Source of the DNA: Roseiarcus sp036489975
GTDB taxonomy: Bacteria; Pseudomonadota; Alphaproteobacteria; Rhizobiales; Beijerinckiaceae
NCBI GenBank assembly: GCA_036489975.1
Contig: DASXES010000049.1
Location: forward strand, 67,438-131,437
Length of the DNA stretch: 64,000 nt
Direction of reading: 5' to 3'
In this document: one piece after another, positions 9,096 to 18,047 of the stretch
Numbering within the stretch: position 1 is the stretch's first letter
Layout of the letters: the number at the start of each line of letters is the position of its first letter
The notes under the pieces: model-generated
Database searches by the model: none
Told to the model about the DNA's origin: nothing
Seen by the model: only the letters and a program-made list of their open reading frames with translations
Program-made: the position numbers and the translations under genes

Positions 9096-10706
9096 ATGCG
9101 TGACTATCCATTGAAACAGCGAACGATCGGCCACGTGCTGGCCGACAAGGCGGCTCGCATCGGCGCCGCCACCTGGCTCATCTATGGCGAGAAGCGATTT
9201 AGCTACGCAGACGCCCACGAGCTTTCGAACCGTTATGCGAACGCCTTTCGCGCCCTCGGGATCGGCAAGGGCGATCACGTCGCGGTCATGCTGCCGAACT
9301 GTCCGGAGTTTTTCTGGACGATCTGGGGGCTAGGCAAGATCGGGGCTGTCGCCGTGCCCCTCAACATCGCGGCTCGCGGCGAACTTCTGCGCTATTTCAT
9401 CGTCCAGTCGGACTCGTGCTGCGTTGTGGTGGCGGCCGAGTTCTCCGGCCGTGTCGCAGAAGCGCTAGAGGGAGGCCATGCGCTTCGAGCTTGCATCCGT
9501 CTCGGCGAATGCGGCAAGGCGCTGGACCCGCTCGGTGCGCCGATTGTCGATCTCGCCGATTTTGCCACCGCCGCACCTGACGATCCTGACTGCGACGCCG
9601 TGTCGAGCGCCGACCCGCAATTCATCATGTACACCTCGGGAACGACAGGTCCCTCGAAGGGCGTGGTCAGCCCGCATTCACAATCGCTAGGCGTCGGCCG
9701 CTCGCTCGCCGTCAATTTCGGCTACAGGGCCGACGACGTGATTTATACCTGCCTGCCGCTCTTTCATGGCAACGCGCTGTGGTATTCGGCCTATGCTGCG
9801 CTTTGGGCGGAGTGCGCATTGGCGGTTTCAGCGCGCTTCTCGGCCTCGGGTTTCTGGGAGGAAATCCGGTCCACCGGCGCAACTCAGTTCAACCTGCTCG
9901 GCGCGATGAGCAACATCCTCCTGAAGGGAGAGGCTTCCCCGCGCGACCGGCAGCATCGGGTCCGTCAGGCCATGGTCATCCCCCTCTCGCAGGAAACCCA
10001 TCGAGCGATCTCGGAGCGGTTCGGAGTCGAGATCACCTCGCTTTATGCGATGACCGAGACATTCGCCGTGACGATGTTCGCGCCGGGGGATTCGATTTCA
10101 AAGGGCGCGTCAGCGGGGCGCCCGCGCGGAAACGCCGAAGTGGCGATCATGGACGAAGACGACAACCCGCTGCCCGCTGGCGAAGTCGGAGAGATCTGCG
10201 TGCGGCCTCTCGAGCCCGGAATCGTCATGAAGGGCTACTACAAGATGCCCGAAGCGACGGTGCGCGAGACGCGAAATTTGTGGTTGCACACCGGCGATCG
10301 CGGCCGACTCGACCCCGACGGCTACCTTTATTTCATCGATCGGAAGAAAGAGGCGATCCGCCGGCGCGGCGAAAACATCTCGGCCTACGAAGTCGAGATG
10401 TTGATGGCCCGACACCCCGCTGTGCTCGAGGCCGCCGCCGTTGCGGTCGCCTCCGAGCTTAGCGAAGACGAGGTCCTGGCCTTCGTCGTCCTTCGCGAGG
10501 GGCAGGTCGCAAGCGAAGAAGAGCTCGTGCGATTCGCCAATCGCAACATGGCGCACTTCATGGTGCCGCGCTTTATCCACATCGTCGATGCGCTGCCGAA
10601 GACGGCGAGCGAGAAGATCGAGAAATACAAGCTCAAGGTTTGGGCCGAGCAGAACCGCGCAGTGCTGTGGGATCGCGAAGCCGCTGGCGTCAAGATTGAA
10701 CGGTGA
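9096..10706 (+). CDS. AMP-forming acyl-CoA ligase
   Basis: This is an adenylate-forming enzyme that activates a carboxylic acid with ATP and CoA. At 536 residues it is full length for the ANL superfamily. Visible motifs are the P-loop FIMYTSGTTGPSKGVV, the A5-like segment LYAMTETFA, the hinge region WLHTGDRGRLDPDGYLYF with DRKKEAIRRRGENIS, and the C-terminal catalytic lysine region PKTASEKIEKYKL. The hinge and tail resemble CaiC/FadD3-like ligases. It begins three bases after livF in the transporter operon, so it most likely activates the imported substrate. The acid itself cannot be read from sequence. Confidence 0.9.
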   Translation: MRDYPLKQRTIGHVLADKAARIGAATWLIYGEKRFSYADAHELSNRYANAFRALGIGKGDHVAVMLPNCPEFFWTIWGLGKIGAVAVPLNIAARGELLRYFIVQSDSCCVVVAAEFSGRVAEALEGGHALRACIRLGECGKALDPLGAPIVDLADFATAAPDDPDCDAVSSADPQFIMYTSGTTGPSKGVVSPHSQSLGVGRSLAVNFGYRADDVIYTCLPLFHGNALWYSAYAALWAECALAVSARFSASGFWEEIRSTGATQFNLLGAMSNILLKGEASPRDRQHRVRQAMVIPLSQETHRAISERFGVEITSLYAMTETFAVTMFAPGDSISKGASAGRPRGNAEVAIMDEDDNPLPAGEVGEICVRPLEPGIVMKGYYKMPEATVRETRNLWLHTGDRGRLDPDGYLYFIDRKKEAIRRRGENISAYEVEMLMARHPAVLEAAAVAVASELSEDEVLAFVVLREGQVASEEELVRFANRNMAHFMVPRFIHIVDALPKTASEKIEKYKLKVWAEQNRAVLWDREAAGVKIER

Positions 10707-10731
10707 CGCCTGAAGGAGGGAGAGAAACACG

Positions 10732-11898
10732 ATGACAAAAGAAGCCGGTCTACAGTTTACGCGGCGGGCGGCGCTGATCGCAGGCGCCCTGGTTGCAGGA
10801 CGCATCCTCCCCGCCTTCGCGGGAGGGACGGTCAAGGTGGGCCTCACCGGGCCCTTCTCCGGGGGCCTCTCGCTGCTCGGCCAGAGCGTGCGTGACGGCG
10901 TAAGCGTGGCCCTGGCCGAGCTCAATGACGCGGGCGGCGTCGGCGGCGTCACACTCGAGTTGATTGCGGAGGACGACGGCTACGAGCCGATGCGCACCAT
11001 CGCCTCCGCCCGAAAGCTGGTGGAGGAGGACAAGGTGGTCGCGCTTCTCGCGCCAATCGGCACGGCGCCCTCCGCCGCACTCATTCCCTTCGTCACCGAG
11101 AGCAAAACGCCGCTTCTATTTCCGTATGCCTTCAGCCATTCGCTGACGACACCGGTGCATCGCGACATCTTCACGACCCTTCCCGAAGTGCGCATTCAGA
11201 TGCTGGTCCTGGCCGACTACATCCTCAAGGAACTCAAGCAGACGAAGGTCGCGGCGATCTATCAGAACGACGACTTCGGACAGGATGCGGTCGCCGGCCT
11301 CGATGAACGGTTCGGCAAGGCGAACCTGCCGCTGGTGAAATTGCCTTTCGACCGAGGCACGACAAATTTCAGCGGCGTTGTCGCGCAAGCCAAAGAGGCT
11401 GGCGTCGAGCATGTCGTCTTTCTCGGCATCCCAAAGGATGCCGCGCTTGTCCTGCGCGAGATGAACAATCTCGGCTGGAAGCCTCAGTTCAGCGGCCATA
11501 ACGCCCTCGGCGATCCCCAGACGTTCAAGCTCGCAGGGCCGCTTATCGAGGGCGCCATTGCGGTTGCGGTGATGGAGCCGCTCGATTCCGACAAGCCTGC
11601 CGTGAAAGGGTTCCTCGCGGCTCAGAAGAAATACAAACCCGGCGCCACGCCGACCAGCTACAGCATGCACGGATACCAGGCCGGCAAACTATTCGCAGAG
11701 GTGCTGAAGCGAACGAACGGCAAGACCGACGAGGCTTCGATCGTAGAAGCGCTGGAGGGCGTCAAGGACTACGACACGGGACTGATGGCGCCCCTAACTT
11801 TCTCCAGCGACCGCCACGCCGGAGCGCTCGCCGGCGCGATCATGAAGGCTGAGAACGGCAAGTGGAAGATCATCACCCCCTGGCTGGAAGCCGGCTGA
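10732..11898 (+). CDS. Liv-type ABC transporter substrate-binding protein
   Basis: This is the periplasmic binding protein of the importer (Peripla_BP_6 / LivK class), 388 residues. The N-terminus has a twin-arginine signal (FTRRAALIAGALVAG) with cleavage probably after PAFA. The mature start GGTVKVGLTGPFSGGLSLLG and AAIYQNDDFGQDAVAGLDE are typical of the family. The gene follows the acyl-CoA ligase by 25 bases with GGAGGGAGAG before the ATG. Its relatives bind branched amino acids, aromatic acids, urea or amides, so the ligand is open. The neighbours argue for an organic acid. Confidence 0.9.
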   Translation: MTKEAGLQFTRRAALIAGALVAGRILPAFAGGTVKVGLTGPFSGGLSLLGQSVRDGVSVALAELNDAGGVGGVTLELIAEDDGYEPMRTIASARKLVEEDKVVALLAPIGTAPSAALIPFVTESKTPLLFPYAFSHSLTTPVHRDIFTTLPEVRIQMLVLADYILKELKQTKVAAIYQNDDFGQDAVAGLDERFGKANLPLVKLPFDRGTTNFSGVVAQAKEAGVEHVVFLGIPKDAALVLREMNNLGWKPQFSGHNALGDPQTFKLAGPLIEGAIAVAVMEPLDSDKPAVKGFLAAQKKYKPGATPTSYSMHGYQAGKLFAEVLKRTNGKTDEASIVEALEGVKDYDTGLMAPLTFSSDRHAGALAGAIMKAENGKWKIITPWLEAG

Positions 11899-11913
11899 GA
11901 AGCGGGACGACGG

Positions 11914-12957
11914 ATGCGCGCCCTCGTTGTCCGCGCGCCCGGACCGCCGTCGGCGTTGCGCCTGGAGGATGTGGCGGCGCCCGAGCCTGGTCGCCGCCAG
12001 GTGCGAGTGGCCGTCGCCGCCTGCGGAGTATGTTTTCACGATGTCGTGACGCGCAACGGCGTCTTCCGATTCGGCGTCGAGATGCCGGTCATCCCGGGGC
12101 ACGAAGTCGCCGGCGTGATTGAAAAGGTGGGGGCCGACGTCGCCGATATCCACGTCGGAGACCGCGTCGCCACGACAACGCATAGTCACGTCTGCGGCCA
12201 CTGCAGGGCCTGCCGCAGCGGCCACGAGACATCCTGCCCCGAAGGCGCCTTCCTCGGCGACTCAGGGCTCAACGGGGGATATGCAGAATTCGTCGTCGTG
12301 GACGCCGACGCGGTCGTCCCGTTGCCCGAGGGAATAGCCCTCGAGGAGGGCGCCATCGCCGCCTGCGCCATCGGAACGGAGCTTAACGCCATCCGTGACG
12401 TGGGTCGCGTCCAAATCGGCGAGCGCGTGCTCGTCACTGGGGCGGGCGGCGGGATAGGACTGCATGGCGTCCAGATCGCGCATCAGATGGCCGCGTTCGT
12501 AATCGCCGTGACCACCAGTCCCGAGAAGGCGACGGCAATTCGCGAGGCCGGCGCTGACGAGGTGATCGTCGCCGGCAAAGGACAAGATTTTTCGGTCGCG
12601 GCCCGCAGGCTTTCTGGCGGGCGGGGAGTGGACGCTGTCATCGATAATGTTGGGAGCCCCGTGTTCTCGAGCGTTCGGAAGAGCGTCGTCGAAGGCGGCC
12701 GGATCGTGCTGGTTGGTCAGATCAATGGGGACTTCGTACCTATGAACCCGGCGCAGTTGTTCCTGCGCAACACCTCGCTCCTGAGCGCAAAGGGCGTATC
12801 GCGCAGCCAGCTTGTCGACGTTCTCGACCTTGTCGCCCGGCGTAAGGTGAAGCCAGTCGTGAGCGAGACGTTCGCGCTCGAAGACGGCGCGAAAGCCCAT
12901 GCGCTGCTTGAGTCCGGCCGCTCCTGGGGCCGGGTGATCCTCAGGCCGGAGGCCTGA
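11914..12957 (+). CDS. zinc-dependent MDR alcohol dehydrogenase / enoyl-CoA reductase-like protein
   Basis: This is a medium-chain dehydrogenase/reductase of 347 residues. The catalytic-zinc region is GVCFHDVV with GHEVAGVIEKVGADV, and the structural zinc site is the four-cysteine cluster CGHCRACRSGHETSC. The nucleotide fold is at VLVTGAGGGIGLHGVQIA. It could oxidise an alcohol or reduce an acryloyl-CoA-like double bond; the overall pattern resembles the zinc-type acryloyl-CoA reductases, but I cannot separate the two. It is the last gene of the tetR-liv-ligase unit, 15 bases after the binding protein. Confidence 0.85.
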   Translation: MRALVVRAPGPPSALRLEDVAAPEPGRRQVRVAVAACGVCFHDVVTRNGVFRFGVEMPVIPGHEVAGVIEKVGADVADIHVGDRVATTTHSHVCGHCRACRSGHETSCPEGAFLGDSGLNGGYAEFVVVDADAVVPLPEGIALEEGAIAACAIGTELNAIRDVGRVQIGERVLVTGAGGGIGLHGVQIAHQMAAFVIAVTTSPEKATAIREAGADEVIVAGKGQDFSVAARRLSGGRGVDAVIDNVGSPVFSSVRKSVVEGGRIVLVGQINGDFVPMNPAQLFLRNTSLLSAKGVSRSQLVDVLDLVARRKVKPVVSETFALEDGAKAHALLESGRSWGRVILRPEA

Positions 12958-12993
12958 CGAGATCGTCGTTTCGACCACACTGATCGGCCTGGC

Positions 12994-13048
12994 TAACCGT
13001 CTGGTCAGATGTTTGCCTTGCCAGTCAGTCAGATAATGATAACCTAGA
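12994..13048 (+). promoter_or_regulatory. second copy of the TetR operator/promoter block
   Basis: The first 35 bases from 12994 match 26 of 35 positions of the block at 4896-4930, including TAACCG, GGTCAG and TTGCCAG. After a 4-base insertion the match continues to CTAG. It lies directly before the crotonase gene, inside a 95-base gap after the MDR gene. It probably drives a second unit under the same TetR repressor. Confidence 0.65.
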
Positions 13049-13079
13049 CGATATGAGTTATGGGCAAGGGTGTCGTTCG

Positions 13080-13937
13080 ATGACGACAGAGCTGACGAAG
13101 TCGGGATGGACAGGAGACGCGGTCGCGTTGTCCTGGCCCGAGCGCGACATCGCCCTCGCCACAATGACGAGGGAAGGAGAACGCAACTCTCTCTCTCTCG
13201 AACTCATCGCGGAACTGAGCCGGGCTCTGGGAGAGGCTGTCGAGCACAGCGCACGGGCGTTGATCCTGACCGGCGTCGGACGGGCGTTCTGCGCCGGCGC
13301 TCATCTCGCATATTTCACTAAGCCCGACGAGAGAATCGGCGAGGGCGCCTTTAACATCCGTGACCGCTACCTCAAGCGGATCGCCGACCTCTTCGACCGC
13401 GTTGAAGGCGCGCCGATCCCTGTAATTGCGGCGATCAACGGATATGCCCTCGGAGGCGGCTGCGAGCTGTCGCTCGCCTGCGATTTTCGTCTGATGGCGA
13501 CGGGCGCGAAGATCGGCCTCCCGGAGGTCCGGATCGGCGCGCTCGCCGGCGCCGGAGGCGTGCAGAAGCTGCACCGGTTCGTCGGCCGCGGCAAGGCGAT
13601 GGAATGGATACTCCTCGGTTCGCACGTCGGGCATGACGAGGCGGTTGCGCATGGGCTCGCCGGCTCCCTGCATGCGCCCGATGAACTCCTTCCAGCGGCC
13701 CTTGAGCTTGCGCGGCGCTTCCGATCGCTCGGACCCCGCGCCGTCGCGCAGTCAAAGGCGGCGCTCCTTGCTTGCGGCGATATCGACTCGCGCACCGCGC
13801 GCGGCCTTGGCCTCGAGGCGCTCGCGTTGCTGATCGGCGGAGCGGAATGGCGGGAGGGCATGTCGGCCTTCATGGAGAAGCGCTCGCCAAGCTTTGCGAC
13901 GCTCGCCCCAAAAACCGTGTCGAAGCGGCAGGCTTGA
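13080..13937 (+). CDS. enoyl-CoA hydratase/isomerase (crotonase) family protein
   Basis: This is a crotonase-fold enzyme of about 285 residues. It has the oxyanion-hole segments RAFCAGAHLAYF and GYALGGGCELSLACDF, and both hydratase glutamates are in place (GGGCEL and GLPEVRIG). ATG 13080 is chosen because AAGGG lies about ten bases upstream; ATG 13053 is in frame but has no ribosome site. It opens the second operon and is followed by a biotin carboxylase pair, as methylglutaconyl-CoA hydratase and AtuE-like hydratases are. A function after carboxylation is therefore plausible. Confidence 0.87.
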   Translation: MTTELTKSGWTGDAVALSWPERDIALATMTREGERNSLSLELIAELSRALGEAVEHSARALILTGVGRAFCAGAHLAYFTKPDERIGEGAFNIRDRYLKRIADLFDRVEGAPIPVIAAINGYALGGGCELSLACDFRLMATGAKIGLPEVRIGALAGAGGVQKLHRFVGRGKAMEWILLGSHVGHDEAVAHGLAGSLHAPDELLPAALELARRFRSLGPRAVAQSKAALLACGDIDSRTARGLGLEALALLIGGAEWREGMSAFMEKRSPSFATLAPKTVSKRQA

Positions 13938-15544
13938 TGACGATGGCAATCTTGCCCAACAATATCGACCCCTCCTCCGAAACCTTCCGCGCGAATGCGG
14001 TCGTCTACGAAGGGTTGCTCAAGACATTGCGCGAGCGGCAGGGCTGGTCGCTCGCCGGCGGGGGCGAACGCATGCTCAAGCGTCATCGCGATCGCCACAA
14101 AATTCCCGTGCGCGATCGCATTGACCTGCTGCTCGATCCGCTGAGCCCATTTCTCGAGCTTTCCCCGCTCGCCGCTTGGGGGCTATACGGCAATGCGGTG
14201 CCCGGCGCAGGAATTGTCACCGGCATCGGAACCATCCGCGGCGTGATCTGCATGATCATCGCCAACGATGCGACGACCAAGGGCGGATCGTTCTTCAAGG
14301 AGACGATCCGAAAGCACATCCGCGCACAAGATATCGCTTTCGAAAACAAGCTGCCGGTCGTGTACCTTGTGGACTGCGGCGGCGCGAATCTCGAGCAGGG
14401 CGACGAAGTGTTTCCCGATCAGGATCACTTTGGCGGCGCGTTTTATCGCCAGTGTCGCATGTCGGCCGCTGGTATCCCGCAGATCGCGGCTGTGTTCGGC
14501 GAATGCACCGCCGGCGGCGCCTACATTCCAGCTCTATCGGACGAAGTCGTTATGACCGCGGGCAATAGCAGCGTCCACCTCGGCGGACCGCAGATTGTCA
14601 AAGCCGCGATCAAGGAGATCGTCGATCGCGAAACCCTCGGCGGCGCCGAAATGCACAGCAGAGTGTCGGGCGTGTCCGATCATTTTGCGCGCGACGAAAT
14701 GGAGGCGATCGCCCGCACTCGCGACATCGTCGGAGCGCTGAACCGGGTGCAAGATGTCCACGGCGACATCCGGCCCGCCCGGGCGCCGCTCTACGATCCA
14801 GGCGAAATTCCCGGCATCGTCGGCGACGATCTCACGCGACCGTTCGACCAGCGCGAAGTCATCGCGCGGCTCGTCGACGCAAGCGAATTTCACGAGTTCA
14901 AGCCCCTTTACGGTCCGACGCTGGTGTGCGGCTTCGCACATCTGCAGGGACTTCCGGTCGGCATCCTGGCGAACAACGGCGTGCTGTTCTCGGAGTCCTC
15001 GCTCAAGGGTGCGCACTTCATTGAACTCTGCGACCAGCGCAACGTGCCGATCCTGTTCCTGCAAAACATCACTGGTTTCATGGTGGGGTCAGACGCTGAA
15101 CGGAACGGCATCGCGAAGAACTCCGCGAAGCTCGTCTATGCGGTATCGAATGCGCGCGTGCCGCGGTACACGCTCGTCACTGGAGGCTCCTATGGCGCCG
15201 GCAACTACGGCATGAGCGGTCGCGGCTTCCGTCCGCGCTTTATGTTCATGTGGCCAAACGCCAGGCTCGGAACAATGAGCCCCGATGTCGGCAGCTCCGT
15301 GTTGATGGATCTGCGCCGCTCCTCGATCTCGCGCCACCCCGCGACAGACGAAGAGCTTGCAGCCTACGAAATGAAGCTACGCGACATGTTCGACATGCAA
15401 TCCAACCCTTACTACTGCACGGCGCGGCTCTGGGATGACGGACTGATCGAGCCGGCCGACACCCGCGACGTCCTGGGGCTTTGTCTGACGATCGGCGCGA
15501 TGGAGCCGCCAGTGACCGGCCCCCGCCCGGTCTATCGGATGTAG
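13937..15544 (+). CDS. acyl-CoA carboxylase, carboxyltransferase (beta) subunit
   Basis: This is the carboxyltransferase half of a biotin-dependent acyl-CoA carboxylase, 535 residues. It has the N- and C-terminal crotonase-like halves (VYLVDCGGANLEQGDEVFPD, GECTAGGAYIPALSDE; then PILFLQNITGFMVGSDAE and GGSYGAGNYGMSGRGF). Length and the FMFMWPNARLGTM segment fit the methylcrotonyl/geranyl-CoA carboxylase branch better than propionyl-CoA carboxylase. The ATG overlaps the crotonase stop (TGATG). Whether the acyl group is methylcrotonyl, geranyl or another cannot be decided here. Confidence 0.9.
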   Translation: MTMAILPNNIDPSSETFRANAVVYEGLLKTLRERQGWSLAGGGERMLKRHRDRHKIPVRDRIDLLLDPLSPFLELSPLAAWGLYGNAVPGAGIVTGIGTIRGVICMIIANDATTKGGSFFKETIRKHIRAQDIAFENKLPVVYLVDCGGANLEQGDEVFPDQDHFGGAFYRQCRMSAAGIPQIAAVFGECTAGGAYIPALSDEVVMTAGNSSVHLGGPQIVKAAIKEIVDRETLGGAEMHSRVSGVSDHFARDEMEAIARTRDIVGALNRVQDVHGDIRPARAPLYDPGEIPGIVGDDLTRPFDQREVIARLVDASEFHEFKPLYGPTLVCGFAHLQGLPVGILANNGVLFSESSLKGAHFIELCDQRNVPILFLQNITGFMVGSDAERNGIAKNSAKLVYAVSNARVPRYTLVTGGSYGAGNYGMSGRGFRPRFMFMWPNARLGTMSPDVGSSVLMDLRRSSISRHPATDEELAAYEMKLRDMFDMQSNPYYCTARLWDDGLIEPADTRDVLGLCLTIGAMEPPVTGPRPVYRM

Positions 15545-15552
15545 GGACGATC

Positions 15553-17586
15553 GTGGTGCGATTCGTTCACTCTCCGCGCCCGATCCGCTCGGTTTTGGTC
15601 GCCAACCGAGGCGAGATCGCCGTCCGCGTGATGCGCACATGCAAGCGTTTGGGCATCCGCACGATCGCGGTTTATTCCGACGCCGATGCGGACGCCGTCC
15701 ACGTTCGAACAGCCGACGAGGCAGTGCGCATCGGCCACCCCCCCGCCCGCGCGAGCTATCTCGACATGGACGCCGTTATTTCGGCCGCGAAGGGCGCCGG
15801 CGCCGACGCCGTCCACCCGGGTTACGGGTTCCTCTCCGAGAACTCCGCCTTTGTGCGCAGGTGCGAGGATGCGGGGCTCATTTTTGTTGGGCCTTCGGCG
15901 CACGCTGTCGAGCTCATGGGCTCGAAGATCGAGTCGAAACGGATCGCCGCGCGCGTCGGCGTTCCGACTGTGCCCGGCTATCACGCCGAGTCGCAGGAGG
16001 ACAAGACTCTTTTCGCCGAGGCAAAGCGGATCGGCTTTCCCGTGCTGATCAAGGCGTCGGCGGGCGGCGGTGGTCGCGGCATGCGTCGGGTCGATCATCC
16101 AAAGAACTTCGTGGAGGCGCTTGCGAGCGCAAAGGCGGAGGCCGAGGCCGCCTTTGGCGATGGGTCGGTGCTCTTGGAGAAATTCATCCTCAATCCGCGC
16201 CATCTCGAAGTGCAGCTCGCCGGCGATCGTTGCGGCAATCTCGTCCATCTGTTCGAGCGCGACTGCTCGGTTCAACGCAACAACCAGAAGGTGCTCGAGG
16301 AAGCTCCGGCGCCGCGCCTGACCGATGACGTTCGCCGGAAACTCTACCACGCGGCTTGCAGTCTCGGCCGCGAAATCAGCTATGATTCCGCGGGGACCGT
16401 CGAGTTCATCATGGAGATCGGCAGCGACGAGCCCTACTTCCTCGAGATGAATACGCGTTTGCAGGTTGAGCATCCCGTAACAGAGCTCATCACTGACGTC
16501 GATCTCGTCGAATGGCAGCTGATCGCGGCGGCCGGTGAGGCCCTTCCGCTTAAGCAGGACGAGATTCAACCGCATGGCCACGCGATCGAGGCGCGCATCA
16601 CCGCAGAGCGCGCCGATCTCGGCTTTCGTCCGGTCACGGGCGAGATCACAGAGGTCTCGTTTCCGCGCGGCGTGAGGATCGATTCCGGTGTCGAGGCCGG
16701 GAGCAAGGTTAGCCTCTACTATGATTCACTGCTCCTCAAGATGATCGCGCACGGCGCCGATCGGCCGGCCGCGATTGAGCGGCTGGTGTCGGGACTGTCC
16801 GAGATGAGTCTGCTCGGCATCGCAACGACGCAAGCTTTTCTGCGCGACGCCATCCGACAGCCGATGTTTCGAGATGGCGAGGCGACGACCCGCTTCATCG
16901 AGGCTGCGTTTCCCGAGGGCTGGCGACCGGAGGAGACCGAGCTTATGGCTTTGCGGGCCGCCGCCTGCGTCGCCTGGGCTGCGCCGAGCGCCGGCGAGGT
17001 AAACCCCGCCTGGGTCAATCCCTGGCTTCAGCGCAACGCAGTCCGGGTGACATCGGCGGCGCGCTCCGCGCAGATCTCGCTTCACCTCAAGGATGACTAC
17101 GGCGAGATGGAAGCCGAGGTTCGCGTCAGACGCGATGCTGTCGAGGTCGAGGCTGGCGGTCGGCGAATGATCTTTGCCCCGCCGACCGCTGACGGAGCGC
17201 TAGCGCTCATGACGCCGGACGACGGCCGCAAGTTCCTCGTTCGCAGGAACGCGGGCGCCGTGCAGATCGCGCGCGACGGGTTGGCGCTTTCCGTCGTCGT
17301 GCAGCCGACAATCGACCTGTCGCTGTCGCATGGGCGCGTCGAGCACACGAGCAACCAGATCCTCGCGCCGCTGCACGGCGTCATATCGAAGCTTTACGTC
17401 GCGATTGGCGAAACGGTCGCGAAGGGCGCGCCCGTGTTGCAGATGGAGGCCATGAAGCTGATCCACACCTTGAGCGCGCCGGTCGACGGCCAGGTTGCGT
17501 CGCTGCGCTGCGCCGCGGGAGACACAGTGCCGGCGGACGCTGTGCTTGTCGAGATCCTTCCGAGCGCAGCGGACGAGCAACTCTGA
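15553..17586 (+). CDS. acyl-CoA carboxylase, biotin carboxylase/carrier (alpha) subunit
   Basis: This subunit has biotin carboxylase and biotin carrier domains, 677 residues. The order is the N-terminal domain (VLVANRGEIAVRVMRTCKRLG), ATP-grasp (KASAGGGGRGMRRV), catalytic region (EMNTRLQVEHPVTELITDVD), a linker/BT domain, and C-terminal biotinyl domain with the acceptor lysine in QMEAMKLIHTL. The last motif is EAMKL instead of the more common EAMKM. GTG 15553 is taken as start because AGGGA precedes it by about six bases. It works with the beta subunit encoded eight bases upstream. Confidence 0.9.
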   Translation: MVRFVHSPRPIRSVLVANRGEIAVRVMRTCKRLGIRTIAVYSDADADAVHVRTADEAVRIGHPPARASYLDMDAVISAAKGAGADAVHPGYGFLSENSAFVRRCEDAGLIFVGPSAHAVELMGSKIESKRIAARVGVPTVPGYHAESQEDKTLFAEAKRIGFPVLIKASAGGGGRGMRRVDHPKNFVEALASAKAEAEAAFGDGSVLLEKFILNPRHLEVQLAGDRCGNLVHLFERDCSVQRNNQKVLEEAPAPRLTDDVRRKLYHAACSLGREISYDSAGTVEFIMEIGSDEPYFLEMNTRLQVEHPVTELITDVDLVEWQLIAAAGEALPLKQDEIQPHGHAIEARITAERADLGFRPVTGEITEVSFPRGVRIDSGVEAGSKVSLYYDSLLLKMIAHGADRPAAIERLVSGLSEMSLLGIATTQAFLRDAIRQPMFRDGEATTRFIEAAFPEGWRPEETELMALRAAACVAWAAPSAGEVNPAWVNPWLQRNAVRVTSAARSAQISLHLKDDYGEMEAEVRVRRDAVEVEAGGRRMIFAPPTADGALALMTPDDGRKFLVRRNAGAVQIARDGLALSVVVQPTIDLSLSHGRVEHTSNQILAPLHGVISKLYVAIGETVAKGAPVLQMEAMKLIHTLSAPVDGQVASLRCAAGDTVPADAVLVEILPSAADEQL

Positions 17587-18047
17587 TGGCGGGACTTTAC
17601 TTCGAAGAATTCACCGACGGGATGATATTCAATCACGAGTGGTCGCGAACGATCACCGAAACGGACAACGTCTGGTTCTCTTTGCTCACGATGAACGTGC
17701 AGCCGCTTCATATCGATGCGCACTACGCGGCGAAGTCCGAGTGGGGCAAACCGCTTGTCAACAGCCTGTTCACGCTCGGCCTGATGATCGGCATGTCGGT
17801 GAATGACACGACATTCGGCACGACGCTCGCCAATCTCGGCATGACGGACGTGCGCTTCCCGAAGCCGCTATTTCAGGGCGATTCGGTCAAGGTCCGCACG
17901 ACGGTCCGGTCCAAGCGGCTGAGCAAGTCGCGGCCAAACGAAGGGATCGTGAACTTCTTCCACGAGATGATGAACCAGGATGGCGAGGTGGTCGCAACCT
18001 GCGAACGGGCGGCGCTGATGAGAAAGCGCCCGACAAGCGCCTCGTAG
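17586..18047 (+). CDS. MaoC-family acyl-CoA hydratase
   Basis: This is a 153-residue hot-dog-fold hydratase. The catalytic block reads MNVQPLHIDAHYAAKSEWGK, followed by NSLFTLGLMIGMSVND and a substrate-channel strand. It resembles mesaconyl-CoA or itaconyl-CoA hydratase-type MaoC proteins. The start overlaps the alpha-subunit stop by one base, and its stop overlaps the lyase start (TAGTG). Pairing of a MaoC hydratase with a CitE-type lyase is the known arrangement for hydrating an unsaturated dicarboxylic acyl-CoA and splitting it. Confidence 0.86.
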   Translation: MAGLYFEEFTDGMIFNHEWSRTITETDNVWFSLLTMNVQPLHIDAHYAAKSEWGKPLVNSLFTLGLMIGMSVNDTTFGTTLANLGMTDVRFPKPLFQGDSVKVRTTVRSKRLSKSRPNEGIVNFFHEMMNQDGEVVATCERAALMRKRPTSAS

